Origin: Nemertoderma westbladi
Lineage: Eukaryota > Xenacoelomorpha > Nemertodermatida > Nemertodermatidae
Direction: 5' to 3'
DNA: 48,283 nt
NCBI GenBank assembly: GCA_032718475.1
Contig: JAUCBJ010003059.1
Span: forward strand, 1 to 48,283
The translations under genes were made by a program, and so were the position numbers. The notes below the pieces were generated by a model. That model was not told where the DNA came from, searched no databases, and saw nothing but the letters and a program-made list of their open reading frames with translations. Positions 1 to 10,229 of the stretch are shown here, in pieces (positions within the stretch are counted from its first letter, which is position 1; each line of letters starts with the position of its first letter).

Positions 1-673
1 ACAGTGAAATTTAGAATACAAATGTCAGTAGAGTTGAATGACTTGGTAAGACCATCAATAGCCCCATAACACGAAAAGTAGACTCAATGATAGAAATACC
101 AGCTGGTGCGGATACGCCCAAACTACAGAGAAGTATTTTACTTGCCAAGTTTTAGTAAGGTTGTGTTTACTCACTCACACTATCACAGACAGTAATCAAC
201 CATCAACTGTTTATAATGTATTACCCCGTCAGCTGAATATCTCTTCCCAGTGAATCTTATATAGGAATATCTATAATGTTAATCACTGATGTTAAATGGT
301 AGGCCAGCTGATTGAATTATTATAAGCACAGGGCCGTTAATTAATTTTTGCCACAGCAGTCAATGAATGTCTATATACATTTAATTTCGCGACAAAATAA
401 TATCAAAAAAACGAAATATATCGAATACCAAACATAGAATCGATCTGAAATTTTGTAACGCGATTATGAACCATCAAAACAATGTACTTGCAAAATTTAA
501 TCAAAAAAGCTAGGTAGGAAGTGTACGAAACTGCAATTCCGGTATATGTAATGGATGGCTGGCTATATGTATCCCTCACTGACAATTTTTTCTGACAGTA
601 ACTATCCCTGCTCTTTGAGCGGGCTCCTAATGATGGTCTGGTAGTCAACTACAATAATGGATATGAATGATAC
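1..673. other. No recognisable feature
   Basis: A+T-rich sequence with no gene or repeat boundary I can support. The only open frame of note, 81 codons on the minus strand, has no recognisable composition or motif. Confidence 0.5.
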
Positions 674-730
674 AACAAGAGTGTCACCCTGGAGAACTCC
701 CCATAACAATTCGAATGGATCAGTGTCACA
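674..730 (-). mobile_element. RTE-type LINE fragment (RT core scrap)
   Basis: Read on the minus strand, this encodes a peptide close to DTDPFELLWGVLQGDTL. The same block lies just upstream of the FADD motif in the longer copies at 20085-20130 and 46305-46350. It is only about 57 bp and both ends are lost, so it is an old remnant with no coding capacity. Confidence 0.6.
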
Positions 731-1089
731 ATCAGTGTTTACGGTTAGTAAAGTAGCAGGTGGAGGAACCCAAAACTGTAAACGAAAGTTAACACATGTT
801 ACAATATTATTCTAGTTAGTACAGTAAAAGTTACAAATCTGAATGATATCGACTTGATGTGGTATTGGCCTGGGGGGCAGTTATAACTGAAGGGGGGAGT
901 TCTACCATGAATCTACTTTGTCCCCCCGTACAATGCGCCATATGGTGGTACAATGCTATGCTCGGAATGCGGGAGGTGGGATAGTACCGTACTATACGGC
1001 AGCGGCAGAATAACCGGGGTAGTTCCGGAGTGGACTGGGTGTGCGGTTCTGACATTCAATTTTCATGCAATACTTCGCCGGGGGACTTA

Positions 1090-1542
1090 GGGACGGATTA
1101 AGGGGGGGGGGGGGAGGGGGGGCAACAGGGGCAGTTGCCGGGGGCGCCGTAAGTTGGAAGGGGCCAGTTGATTGGACCCGGGAAGGGTTCAGTAGGTTAG
1201 GAAATTGCTATTTTTAAGTAATTTTGTGTCTAATTTATTGATATACCAATATATTATTCGTTCCTAAATACATAATTGATGTCTTTTGGATGGCGTAATT
1301 TTAGGAAAAAATTATTATTATTTAAATAATAAAGGACTATTATTCGATAAAAAAAAAAGTAAGCGGAAATCACCGTTTTTTTAACTGATATTCAATTTAG
1401 CGAAATTCAACTATTTCTGTCTATAGTGTTTTCCGTTACGTTTTTATATCGAATATATTGTTTTATTTGAAAAAAATATCACCAGCATTTATCTATTTGT
1501 ATCAACGGGGACCAAAAGTTTTTGCAGTTTATTTTCGTCGGG

Positions 1543-1583
<41 letters not shown>

Positions 1584-1660
1584 GGTGGGGCCCGTAAGTT
1601 GCGACTGCCAGGGGCCCGTAAGTTGCGACTGCCGGGGGCCCGAAAATCCATAATCCGTCC
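1090..1660. repeat. G-tract repeats with a 37-nt poly-G run
   Basis: Two related G-rich blocks lie near 1096-1170 and 1541-1640. Both pair long G runs with a gcc(c)gtaagttg word. The second holds an uninterrupted run of 37 G (1546-1582), followed by two tandem copies of a roughly 24-bp unit (about 1588-1636). The wording near 1090 (cggattaagggggg) resembles the start of the hAT-like element at 1938, so these may be decayed transposon ends. Glycine- and proline-rich ORFs here are artefacts of the homopolymer. Confidence 0.6.
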
Positions 1661-1727
1661 CATGCAAAGCTGGTTTATCAACATAATATGATGCAAAAGC
1701 TCAGCAGCATAATGCGTGAATTTTTAT

Positions 1728-1816
1728 GGATGATTCTAAATTAGGAAAACACTAGTAAAACAGTAAAACACAAGGAAAACAGTGAAAATATTAATCAGCA
1801 GGAAATTTAACACATA
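1728..1816 (+). repeat. Left arm of an inverted repeat surrounding the hAT-like element
   Basis: This stretch reappears reverse-complemented at 3298-3385 with few mismatches; both carry words such as gtgttttcct, gttttactagtg and aaatttcctgctg. Weaker inverted similarity continues inward on both sides. The pair looks like an older fold-back or TIR element into which the 1938-3216 element later inserted. Confidence 0.7.
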
Positions 1817-1937
1817 AGGGCCTACTATTCTAAATTGGTAATAGATTCTTTCAATTTATTTTTTAGCCGCATATAGGTAAAATTTAACTCTGATTACTTT
1901 TTTCAGTGTTTTCCTGCGGGTTTATAGTGGTTTCGCT

Positions 1938-3216
1938 CAGGGGCGGATTAAGGACATGGCGGCCCGGGTGCACTTTTCCACTGCAACCCCCAACCCATGT
2001 TGTATCTGTCTTATGCATTGCGGCCTAACAGAGCTTTTTTTTTTACAAATCGAAGTTTGTGCAACAAAGTGAAAAATTACAAACCGAAACTACTGTTTAA
2101 ATCAAAATGTAACAAAACCTGCAATAAGTAACTAAAATTAAGGTAACCATTATAAATTTGTAAATTGGCAAAATAAATTAATGATAACTTTTGGAAACTT
2201 TTTTTATTTACACTTTTGTGTAACTTTTTATTTACTAATATTTTATGTAGAAATTAAAATAGCCAATTAATAAATTAAAACTAGTTTAACTAAGTAAATA
2301 AAAAATTAAAGTAGTAAAATATATACAATTATGAGAAATATTATTAACAACACAGTTGCAGTTACAATACTGATTAATACTGATTAATACGCCCATAAAC
2401 GCAAGCCATGAAAAATAATACCACTATAGTATAATATATAGCATTGTGTTACCATTATTAGAGGGAAGCCCTATTGTATTGTATACGCTCACTGGGATAC
2501 CCCAGCCGTCGAGTTAGACAGCCAATAAAATAAATTCACCTTCAATATACAATATACTGTACTCTGTGTCTCCTTGTCTGTTCCACTAATGAACTGCATA
2601 TACCCAATGTTAAATAAATACACGTTCTGGAATGAATATTTATGACATTGGCTGCGCTCCCGTTCGCGTTGAATACTAAGGGCCCTCATATTTAGTTTCC
2701 ATGCCATTCTTAACATTGTAGCCTACTGTACAGTTGTAATACATAATACAGTACATGTTAGCATTGGATGGAAGGCCAACACATGGGGTTGCCCAATACC
2801 CAGTCGGCTACTCCTACTCCAGTTGCCACACAACCAATATAATCAACTCATGTTTACTTTAGTATGTTTAGTTTATACTTGTTTCTGCCACTACTGTACT
2901 AGCTGACTGTTTCACCCCATGTTAAAGAAATAGATGTTCTGGAATGAATATTTATGACATGGGCGGATGTGCTAGATATAAATAACGATAGATAATAGCA
3001 TTATTAATTGTTCCAAGCCATATAGGTGATTTAATAACAAACTGGTTTGTTTGTAAGTGGCTTATTGCGTTAAAAATAATGTAGAAAATAATGTATTTTA
3101 TACATTATATTGCCAAGGTGCCTGCAGAACCTTGGGGACAAAAGCACCTGGCGGCCCCTTGGCGGCGGCGGCCCGGGTGCACCTGCACCCATTGCACCTC
3201 TCTTAATACGCCCCTG
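1938..3216. mobile_element. Non-autonomous hAT-like DNA transposon
   Basis: The left end starts CAGGGGCGGATTAAG and the right end is CTTAATACGCCCCTG, imperfect terminal inverted repeats. G+C-rich subterminal blocks (cggcccgggtgca at about 1961 and again near 3168) follow on both sides. The flanking 8-mers are gtttcgct (1930-1937) and gtttccct (3217-3224), an 8-bp target duplication with one mismatch, which is the hAT hallmark. No transposase is visible, so it is non-autonomous. A segment containing ttctggaatgaatatttatg occurs twice inside (about 2629 and 2937), indicating an internal duplication. Confidence 0.72.
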
Positions 3217-3297
3217 GTTTCCCTATGTTTTACGGTGATTATTATTAAGGGGTACTGTGCGAGGAGTACATTTAGGATTGCCAATTCAGAGTGGTAC

Positions 3298-3385
3298 ATG
3301 TGTTAAATTTCCTGCTGATTAATATTTTCATTGTTTTCCTAGTGTTTTACAGTTTTACTAGTGTTTTCCTAATTTAGAACTATCC
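3298..3385 (-). repeat. Right arm of the inverted repeat surrounding the hAT-like element
   Basis: This is the reverse complement of 1728-1816 with only scattered mismatches. The spacing between the arms is almost wholly accounted for by the hAT-like insertion. Confidence 0.7.
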
Positions 3386-3667
3386 AATTTTCATTATTAC
3401 CATGATATAATACAGTTTAGAAAACAATAGCAAGCAAAGCTAGAAAGTACAGTATAATATAGTTGCATACCGGTACTTGGTCGCGATAGGTTCAATTCAA
3501 TAAAACAATATTAAATTCGTAAGAATATACTGCATATATTTATTGGAATAATCTTCTGCATTATAAATCAATAGGACAAGGAGCAAGAAAACCTTTAATT
3601 AGTGACAACAGCTCCAGGAATTTAAGTCGAAAGAATTGTTGATGGTACATTCAGTAGTAATAATATA

Positions 3668-4998
3668 CACCATGTCCTGGAATATAGTATCGTTATTCAG
3701 GTACCTGTCCCCCCCTCCCCCCCCCTCCCCCAATTTTTCTACAAATCTTAATGAGATTGCCTGGTATTTGAAACAGACATGTGGATGACTTCTGTTACCT
3801 GGGATCATGGATCCGGAAGTCAGGTGAGGACCTTCGAATACGTAAGGGAAAGCCATGGGCAGCCTTGAATAGGCTTTCCAGGATTTGGAAGTCACCGAGA
3901 ATTAATCGGAAACTTAAGGTCCGATTATTTAGAGCAGCAGTAGTTCCAGTACTCCTCTACGGGAGTCCATGCTGGACTCTAACTGCTGAGGACACCAAAT
4001 CTCTGGATGGCACATTCACAAGAATGCTACGCCGGGTTCATTGTGTCAAGTACAATGCTCACATCTCCAACCAGACATTATATAACATTGGAGGTGTCTC
4101 ATTGGTTCCCCCAAGTTTGACACTAGAACAAAATCGCCTCCGCTTTGCAGGACATTGCTTTCGCCGTGAGGGCCAGCCAGTGCATAATCTTGTACTTTGG
4201 CAGCCTCATGGAGTGAATAAGCATGGTGGACAGCCCATGACTTTTTTGAGACGCATCTTAAAGGACACTGGCCTTGAAGATTCGGATGATCTAGCAAATG
4301 TCATGGGTGATGGGGAGTTGTGGCGGTGCAATTTTGTCGATAAGCCGGCACAGCATTCTTAAAAATGCAGCTGCAATGCAGCATGCCGATCCTAGTAGTA
4401 TTTGAAACAGAGATAGTTTCACCCTCCACCTCCTTAGTGGGTGAGCCAGAATTTTTTTATCTTAGCTTTCATTCTTTAGCTGCAAGCGTTTGAAAAAGGT
4501 GTCTCCGGCAATATTTCACAGGTCACAGTGCAATAATTCTTCAACCTTATAGTGATTTGATGGTACAAATAGAAAGCTGCCCATGCAGCGATTCCAAATA
4601 TGTAAAAATATTTGAATTTGGTTGGGAAATAGCTGAGATATGGGCATTCGAATGTTGCATGTACTTGCTTCCCCTGCATACCATCTATTATATTTAATTG
4701 ATATACTCAATTTTAATTCAAGTACTCTATTTCTCAATTTATTATAATATAATATTCAATACATACAGGTAGTAAGCATAAACCTGCAGCCACCACCAAA
4801 ACAGAGATTTCATATTATTATTATATACTACGTTTGTAGGCCTACTACACACATATGTTTTTGGTTGCGCTGCACCTTTACACTAAATAAATTGTCATAC
4901 AACAGCTGGCAGTAACGTAATGCTAGTCAAGGTCATCTGTTGTACAAAGGGACCAGGTACTGTACCTGAATAACGACACTATATTCCAGGACATGGTG
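3668..4998. mobile_element. TIR element (unclassified MITE-like), interrupted by an RTE LINE
   Basis: The left end begins caccatgtcctggaata (3668). The right end is its complement, ending tattccaggacatggtg (4998). The inverted match runs on for about 35 bp, through gttattcaggtac. Without the LINE at 3778-4397 and one target duplication, the element is about 0.7 kb. A second copy in the opposite orientation lies at about 35800-36302. The target duplication is unclear, so no superfamily is assigned, and no coding region is seen. Confidence 0.65.
3778..4397 (+). mobile_element. 5'-truncated RTE-type LINE copy (C-terminal part of ORF2)
   Basis: About 190 codons are open here, 98% or so like the C-terminus of the copies at 18661-21083 and 44402-47312 (motifs DDFCYLGSWIRKSGED, LLYGSPCW, RLRFAGHC). 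It ends with the family's 3' sequence (gctgcaatgcagcatgccgatcc) and a short TAG tail. The 14-bp word gtatttgaaacaga flanks it at 3764-3777 and 4398-4411, giving exact boundaries. The 5' truncation falls after the RT catalytic motifs, so it is dead on arrival. A poly-C tract (3708-3731) lies just upstream. Confidence 0.92.
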
Positions 4999-5463
4999 TG
5001 TGTATATATAATATATAAATTTAAGTTCCATAAACCCGTTTGATACCACTTTAGCCCCACTAAGCAATGACCATTTGTGGGATGGCTTTTTTCCTTATTT
5101 AATGGGTAACCAGTATATTTAAGATAGAGATCATGAAAGATTTTTTTTATTAAAGAAATTGGATTTATTTTATCTTAAAACCCTAGAAAACCTCATTTTC
5201 ATTAACAAATAAATTTATTACTTAGAATCGTGTTCTTCTCATTGGAATAATGGTAAAATATTATAATTTCATGAACCGTAGGCCTACAGTACACATTATG
5301 CATCTAAATTCGTATTGATTTTATATGAAGCATATACCGGTATTGAGTATAGAATTCGTCCTCATATGGGCAAATTGCTCGAAGGTCTTTGCTTGGTTTC
5401 AAAGTGTAATCAATGCGGTTTTGGCGTATGGTTGACCTATATAAATCAGCCACAATAAGTTAA
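4999..5463. other. Intergenic, nothing recognised
   Basis: A+T-rich interval between the TIR element and the formin gene 3' end. No ORF or repeat family is recognised. Confidence 0.5.
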
Positions 5464-5469
5464 TTTATT
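5464..5469 (-). promoter_or_regulatory. Candidate polyadenylation signal of the formin gene
   Basis: AATAAA on the minus strand, about 107 bases beyond the formin stop codon. It is the first canonical hexamer noted downstream. In A+T-rich DNA a chance match is possible. Confidence 0.4.
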
Positions 5470-5575
5470 AATTTCCAGCATACTGTAAATAAATATTCCT
5501 AAAAAAAATTAACGAAAATAGTAATTTATAAACGACATTAAATGATCAGCAAACATAATGTTGTAAATTACTTAA

Positions 5576-8500
5576 TTAATTAGCAGAATCTGAAAACCGG
5601 CTTAATGCGGTCAGCCACTCTTTAACCTTGGCAGTTGTTGAACATCGAATAACAACACATTTCCGATTGTTCTTATTTTCGATTTTTATATTGTTTGATT
5701 CTGGTTGTTTGCTGACATTGCTGAGATGTATATCGAGCACGCCTTGAACCTTATTATCACCTTCTTTCGTTGAATAATATAACTTGCCATCTTCATTCAG
5801 CTCAAAAAAATACGGATGAAATTTTGGGTTAGCAAACATTTTGTTTGAACTTTGCTTTTCTAAGACATCTTGTTTATCGATCTTTAGATCTGCTGGTCGG
5901 GGTACCGGCTCACTCCATTCTCCTTCCTCATCCCCTCCCGTATTCTCAGTTGGTCGTAGTGGGATCGAGTGAACCATTTTCAACAGAGAATCGTGAACGG
6001 AAGCCATTTGATTGTGCATTGGTAGTACACCAACACCATGCTTTATAGGCGCTTTGTTGAGTTTATTGTTTCCTCTTTCTTGAATAACAGTTTCTACATT
6101 AATAATAAACTCACCAACGTGAGAAAACATTTCTGATGAGTCTTTGTTCTTTGTTTCTCCATAAAGTATTGCTACACTCTCAAATAACTTTTTGCATTCA
6201 ATGATCTTCAATTCCATTTCCTTGAGATTCATGTTGTGGACTTTGGAAAAGGCCTCAACCTCCAAAACAAACTGCTCATCTCCATGTGAATCTGCATAAC
6301 TCTTTCTCTTCTTCAATGTCTTCATCAAAGAATGGACGTTTTTATTAAGTTTAACAATGTCTTTCTTTAATACTTCCACCTCAACAGCTAAGTTTTTAAC
6401 AGAAACTGTAGTTGCTCGTTTCAAACATGCCATCTCCTTGACAAATTCTAGCAATTCGGGCTTCACTCGTTCTATCATGTCCAGAAGGAAATGCAGAACT
6501 GTGTACTTCCTATCTCTGCCTCGACTTTCCTTCAATTGAGACAGCGATGATAGTTGGAATCCCATTGCTCCTCCTTTTTTTGAATTTTCATTCAAATAAT
6601 TGCCAATGGTTAATATGTATTCCAAAACTTCATGAAATTTCTTATTATTACATAGATGTTTGCATGACTCTAGGGCTATATTGACTGATGGTTTGATGCC
6701 ATCTATGTTAGATGGAATCTCTTGAACACCAAGTAGGATGTCAAGTCTTATATCCAACAATGGAATTTCACACAAATGGTGGAGGAATTGGTCAGTATAA
6801 TCCAAGTCGCTGATACTCTTCCCCTTTGATTTGTATGATTTAAAGGCATCACGCTCATCACTGGTTGGTTGAAAACGGCGCAATGTATTGATGTGCTCCA
6901 ATTCTAATGGTTCATTTTCCTCATTTATTACATACAACTTTTGTTTTAATTCTGACAAAGGAAATCCCAAACCACGCAAAAATATCGCCAGATTTTGAGA
7001 TGTTTTCGATGAGATTAAGGAAGTAGGTTGTTTCTTGTTATCCTTATGTGACATCAATCCTGAATACTGACCACCATCAACTTCAGATGCTTGTGATGAA
7101 AACTGAGATTCCAGGAGTTGAGTGTCAATATTATCAATCAAATTTTGCTTCATGTCCTTCCAAATTGATTTACCTATCATGCCACTTGGGATTTTATTCC
7201 AATGTAGTGGTTTCATTGACACAGAGGCTTGTTTCAAAATACGTTTTTTAGGTGTTTGCAAACCAACAGATGGTGGTGGAGGTGGTGGTGGAATAAATTC
7301 ATCATTGTCATTATTTGTTAGATTCTGAGTCTCCATTGTTTGAAGAAATAGGGGAGGTGGAGGTGGTGGTAATGGTGGAGGAATATCATCTACAAACTCA
7401 TCATCACGACATTTTATGGTAGTAACCGCATCTTCAGATACTGTTGTATAATGTGCATTTGAATTGTCACCATGTAAAGTGTTATCAGATTCATATGTAT
7501 CTGAACGATAAATACTGACCTCTCGGATTGGCTCCAACTTCACCTTCTCATTTTGTTCTGTCATCACAACATACTCAAAATCAGAATAATCAGCTTCGGA
7601 ATTCTCGGGAGCAATTTGGTCAGCAGGTTCTGCCTGATTACCATCACTGAATATATATGTTCCCATAAAATCTTCAGGCTTGGTAGACGTATTTGTATTG
7701 TCTTTTGAGATGCATTGTGAGTCCCCAATTTCACTTTCATGATGGACATCTAGAGGTTTTTTATTTATTATGTTTGATTCATTATCCAGGTTACCTTCAA
7801 TTGATGTGCCACATTTTGAGATATCTGTTTTTTCTGTCTCAAAGTTTGTATTATCTTCTTTACTGCCATTTGGATCAATTAATACATATTCATGAATACT
7901 ATTTGTATTGGATGTCAAATCATCATTTGCCATGTTGTTTTGTGATACAACATCACAAGGAAGGGGGGATGACTCAATTCCAATTGGCAACTCCTTTGTA
8001 GCATTGACACTTGACTTATCTTTCGAATCAAAGTTTACAAACTGTTTGCCCGACTGTTCAGTTTGCGTATCAAATTTTTTAGTTGCTAAATCAGTATTAG
8101 TAATTAGTGAAACATGATTAGGTTCATGTCGTGTTGAATCGACAATTCCCTCCGATTTCATATCATTTATTCTTGTTTCAGACTGAGCAGTGGGCAAAGT
8201 AAATCCAGAATGTGCATGAGCATCATAAATATTATCTCCTTCATTTACTTCTATCACACCGTCTTTGTTGAAACTATCTCCTAGATTTTCAACCTCGTCC
8301 TCACTGAGAGTCAGTGGTGTGGCGACTCCACCATCATTACATCCACCAATTTGAACCTCAATAGATGCTGTACTCATTGAGTCATCATTGTTTGAAGCAG
8401 ATGGAGCGAAATATGGTTCACTCAATGGTTTGAATACATCATTCGGACTTGGAAGCTCTATCGAAACTCTATTCAAAGAATCATCATCCGACACTGAATT

Positions 8501-9922
8501 CTTATGTATATCCACGACTACTTGTTTTTGAAGCTTGCTGACAAGTTTTTGAATCGTCTGAACTTTCTTTTCTGCAGTAGTTGTAAGGGTGCCAGATCTT
8601 AGTACAACTGCTAATTCATTCTGCATCTCAGTAATGATTCCTATAGCTTCATTCAGCACTTTAATCTTTACATTATCATCTAGAATTGGAGTTATTTGGC
8701 TGACGGAAGAGGTTTGTGCTCGTTTTCTACCAGAAGCTTCAAAAATTGCTTCATACCATGAGTCAGTTTCCAATTCAATATCTTTTGATGGAATTCCCGA
8801 AGAGTGCTTTAGACGAAAATAATAATCTTTGGATCGAGTTTTAATTAAAATTGAATTGTATTGAATCCGGTAGAAGGAAACTGACTCATCATCAAGAGAA
8901 ATTAAATTCAGAGCTGTATTACTTTCCTCCTCTCCTATTCTATAGTAAGCCAATTCTCCTTGGCGAATCCTAATCCAACGTGTAACCCAAGAAACAAACT
9001 TTCCAGAATTCTTCTTCTCCATGGTACCTTCTTTAATTATCAGCAAACTTTGTCCAATATTATCACTGGAATTAAGTTGAATTCCACTAGTTGGTCTGTT
9101 CTTCTTTATTATCACATTCAACAGCCTGCATAATTTTTCTTTCTCATCAAGAGAGTTCGCATCTAGTTCGATGTCATCTTCTCCTATGTATATGATACAT
9201 CGGAGACCTTCCTCACTTTCCAGGTTTTTCACTTCAGCAAAATCAAACTTCTGGCTAACAACACCCTTTTCAATAAAACTTAGGACATTTTCACCAAAAT
9301 CCAACTGAAGAACAAATCGATTCGATCGGTTACGCACGTATTTGTAAACAGCAAAATTTAGAATTTGTTTTTCAGTGAAAGCTGAAGCAACATCCTGTAT
9401 GTCCGTCTGCTCACGTTCATCTGTTGCAGCTATTTGCTTAAATTTTGAATAGAATTGAGCATCTCCAACTGACATTCTGTTTAAATTCTTCTTAAGGTGT
9501 GGTGCCCTTCTGATAACAATTGGCTGCTGTTCCAGAGGGATATCTTTGGAAACAAAAAATTCTGCAATTGGAGAAATTGGTGATGATTTCTGAGGTGGAG
9601 GAATATCACTAAGTATATTTTCTTTAGATTTACTTCTGAATAAGTTAGAAACTGAAACCTTTTTCCCTTTATTGCGCTCTCTCTGCGATCCTCCAATCAT
9701 CATACTACTTCTCACTAGGACCTTCTCCTTCTGTGGGGATGGCAGGACCTTCTCCTTCTGTGGGGATGGCATTAGGGTCTTGACTTTAGCCTCCTCCATG
9801 GCCACTTCCAAGGCCTGGTCCTGTGTCATCTTTCCATCTCTCACTTGCTGCATCACCCATAGCTGCTGCTCATTTGATAGCAGTGGCACAGCGTGCTGCA
9901 AAGTTGATCTTCTTTTTTCCAT
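5576..9922 (-). CDS. Formin with multiple PH-like domains (PHCF-type), single exon
   Basis: This 1448-codon frame encodes an actin nucleation and elongation factor of the formin family. Visible parts: a PH-like region at about residues 188-276; a clear PH domain at about 289-400 (IIKEGTMEKK start, WYEAI near the end); a low-complexity acidic linker at about 450-840; an FH1 proline region with two polyproline runs at about 840-890; FH2 at about 900-1285; and a C-terminal PH-like region at about 1365-1446. FH2 shows SMKPLHWNKI, SSKTSQNLAIFL and GNYLNENSKKGGAMGF, matching the lasso/knob and actin-contact segments. An in-frame TAA lies six codons before the ATG, supporting the start. The PH plus FH1-FH2 layout fits the PHCF class known from invertebrates. 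No GBD/FH3 regulatory region is recognisable. No intron interrupts it, which is unusual for an animal formin, so a retrogene origin is possible. The frame is fully intact. Confidence 0.9.
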   Translation of the reverse strand: MEKRRSTLQHAVPLLSNEQQLWVMQQVRDGKMTQDQALEVAMEEAKVKTLMPSPQKEKVLPSPQKEKVLVRSSMMIGGSQRERNKGKKVSVSNLFRSKSKENILSDIPPPQKSSPISPIAEFFVSKDIPLEQQPIVIRRAPHLKKNLNRMSVGDAQFYSKFKQIAATDEREQTDIQDVASAFTEKQILNFAVYKYVRNRSNRFVLQLDFGENVLSFIEKGVVSQKFDFAEVKNLESEEGLRCIIYIGEDDIELDANSLDEKEKLCRLLNVIIKKNRPTSGIQLNSSDNIGQSLLIIKEGTMEKKNSGKFVSWVTRWIRIRQGELAYYRIGEEESNTALNLISLDDESVSFYRIQYNSILIKTRSKDYYFRLKHSSGIPSKDIELETDSWYEAIFEASGRKRAQTSSVSQITPILDDNVKIKVLNEAIGIITEMQNELAVVLRSGTLTTTAEKKVQTIQKLVSKLQKQVVVDIHKNSVSDDDSLNRVSIELPSPNDVFKPLSEPYFAPSASNNDDSMSTASIEVQIGGCNDGGVATPLTLSEDEVENLGDSFNKDGVIEVNEGDNIYDAHAHSGFTLPTAQSETRINDMKSEGIVDSTRHEPNHVSLITNTDLATKKFDTQTEQSGKQFVNFDSKDKSSVNATKELPIGIESSPLPCDVVSQNNMANDDLTSNTNSIHEYVLIDPNGSKEDNTNFETEKTDISKCGTSIEGNLDNESNIINKKPLDVHHESEIGDSQCISKDNTNTSTKPEDFMGTYIFSDGNQAEPADQIAPENSEADYSDFEYVVMTEQNEKVKLEPIREVSIYRSDTYESDNTLHGDNSNAHYTTVSEDAVTTIKCRDDEFVDDIPPPLPPPPPPLFLQTMETQNLTNNDNDEFIPPPPPPPSVGLQTPKKRILKQASVSMKPLHWNKIPSGMIGKSIWKDMKQNLIDNIDTQLLESQFSSQASEVDGGQYSGLMSHKDNKKQPTSLISSKTSQNLAIFLRGLGFPLSELKQKLYVINEENEPLELEHINTLRRFQPTSDERDAFKSYKSKGKSISDLDYTDQFLHHLCEIPLLDIRLDILLGVQEIPSNIDGIKPSVNIALESCKHLCNNKKFHEVLEYILTIGNYLNENSKKGGAMGFQLSSLSQLKESRGRDRKYTVLHFLLDMIERVKPELLEFVKEMACLKRATTVSVKNLAVEVEVLKKDIVKLNKNVHSLMKTLKKRKSYADSHGDEQFVLEVEAFSKVHNMNLKEMELKIIECKKLFESVAILYGETKNKDSSEMFSHVGEFIINVETVIQERGNNKLNKAPIKHGVGVLPMHNQMASVHDSLLKMVHSIPLRPTENTGGDEEGEWSEPVPRPADLKIDKQDVLEKQSSNKMFANPKFHPYFFELNEDGKLYYSTKEGDNKVQGVLDIHLSNVSKQPESNNIKIENKNNRKCVVIRCSTTAKVKEWLTALSRFSDSAN
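9715..9770 (-). repeat. In-frame 27-bp tandem duplication in the formin N-terminus
   Basis: Two adjacent 27-bp copies encode PSPQKEKVL twice at about residues 52-69. The copies read as identical, so the duplication is recent. It may be length-polymorphic. Confidence 0.85.
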
Positions 9923-9940
9923 TAAGTTGGTTGTGTTTTA

Positions 9941-10229
9941 TATATTATAATATCTCCATAATGGGGCCTATCAATAGTACCAACTTTTAAAATCTATAAC
10001 ACATAAATAACAAATATGATTACTAATTAATCAACAAAATAAAAATGTCAAATACATTACGTTACTGAAACTCTACTGTAGAAACAAAAGATAGGCAATG
10101 GATGGGTGTTTGCGAAACATTGTGTTGCAAAACATTTAGCGAACAATGAATGAATATTTGATAGAAAAGGGTCTTCTGTCCATTGAAGACAGATGTATCT
10201 GTATGTTTGTGTTCTGGTCCAGTGTCCAA
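9941..10229. other. Upstream region of the formin gene
   Basis: A+T-rich DNA between the formin start and the dead LINE at 10230. No core promoter element can be called with confidence. Confidence 0.4.
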
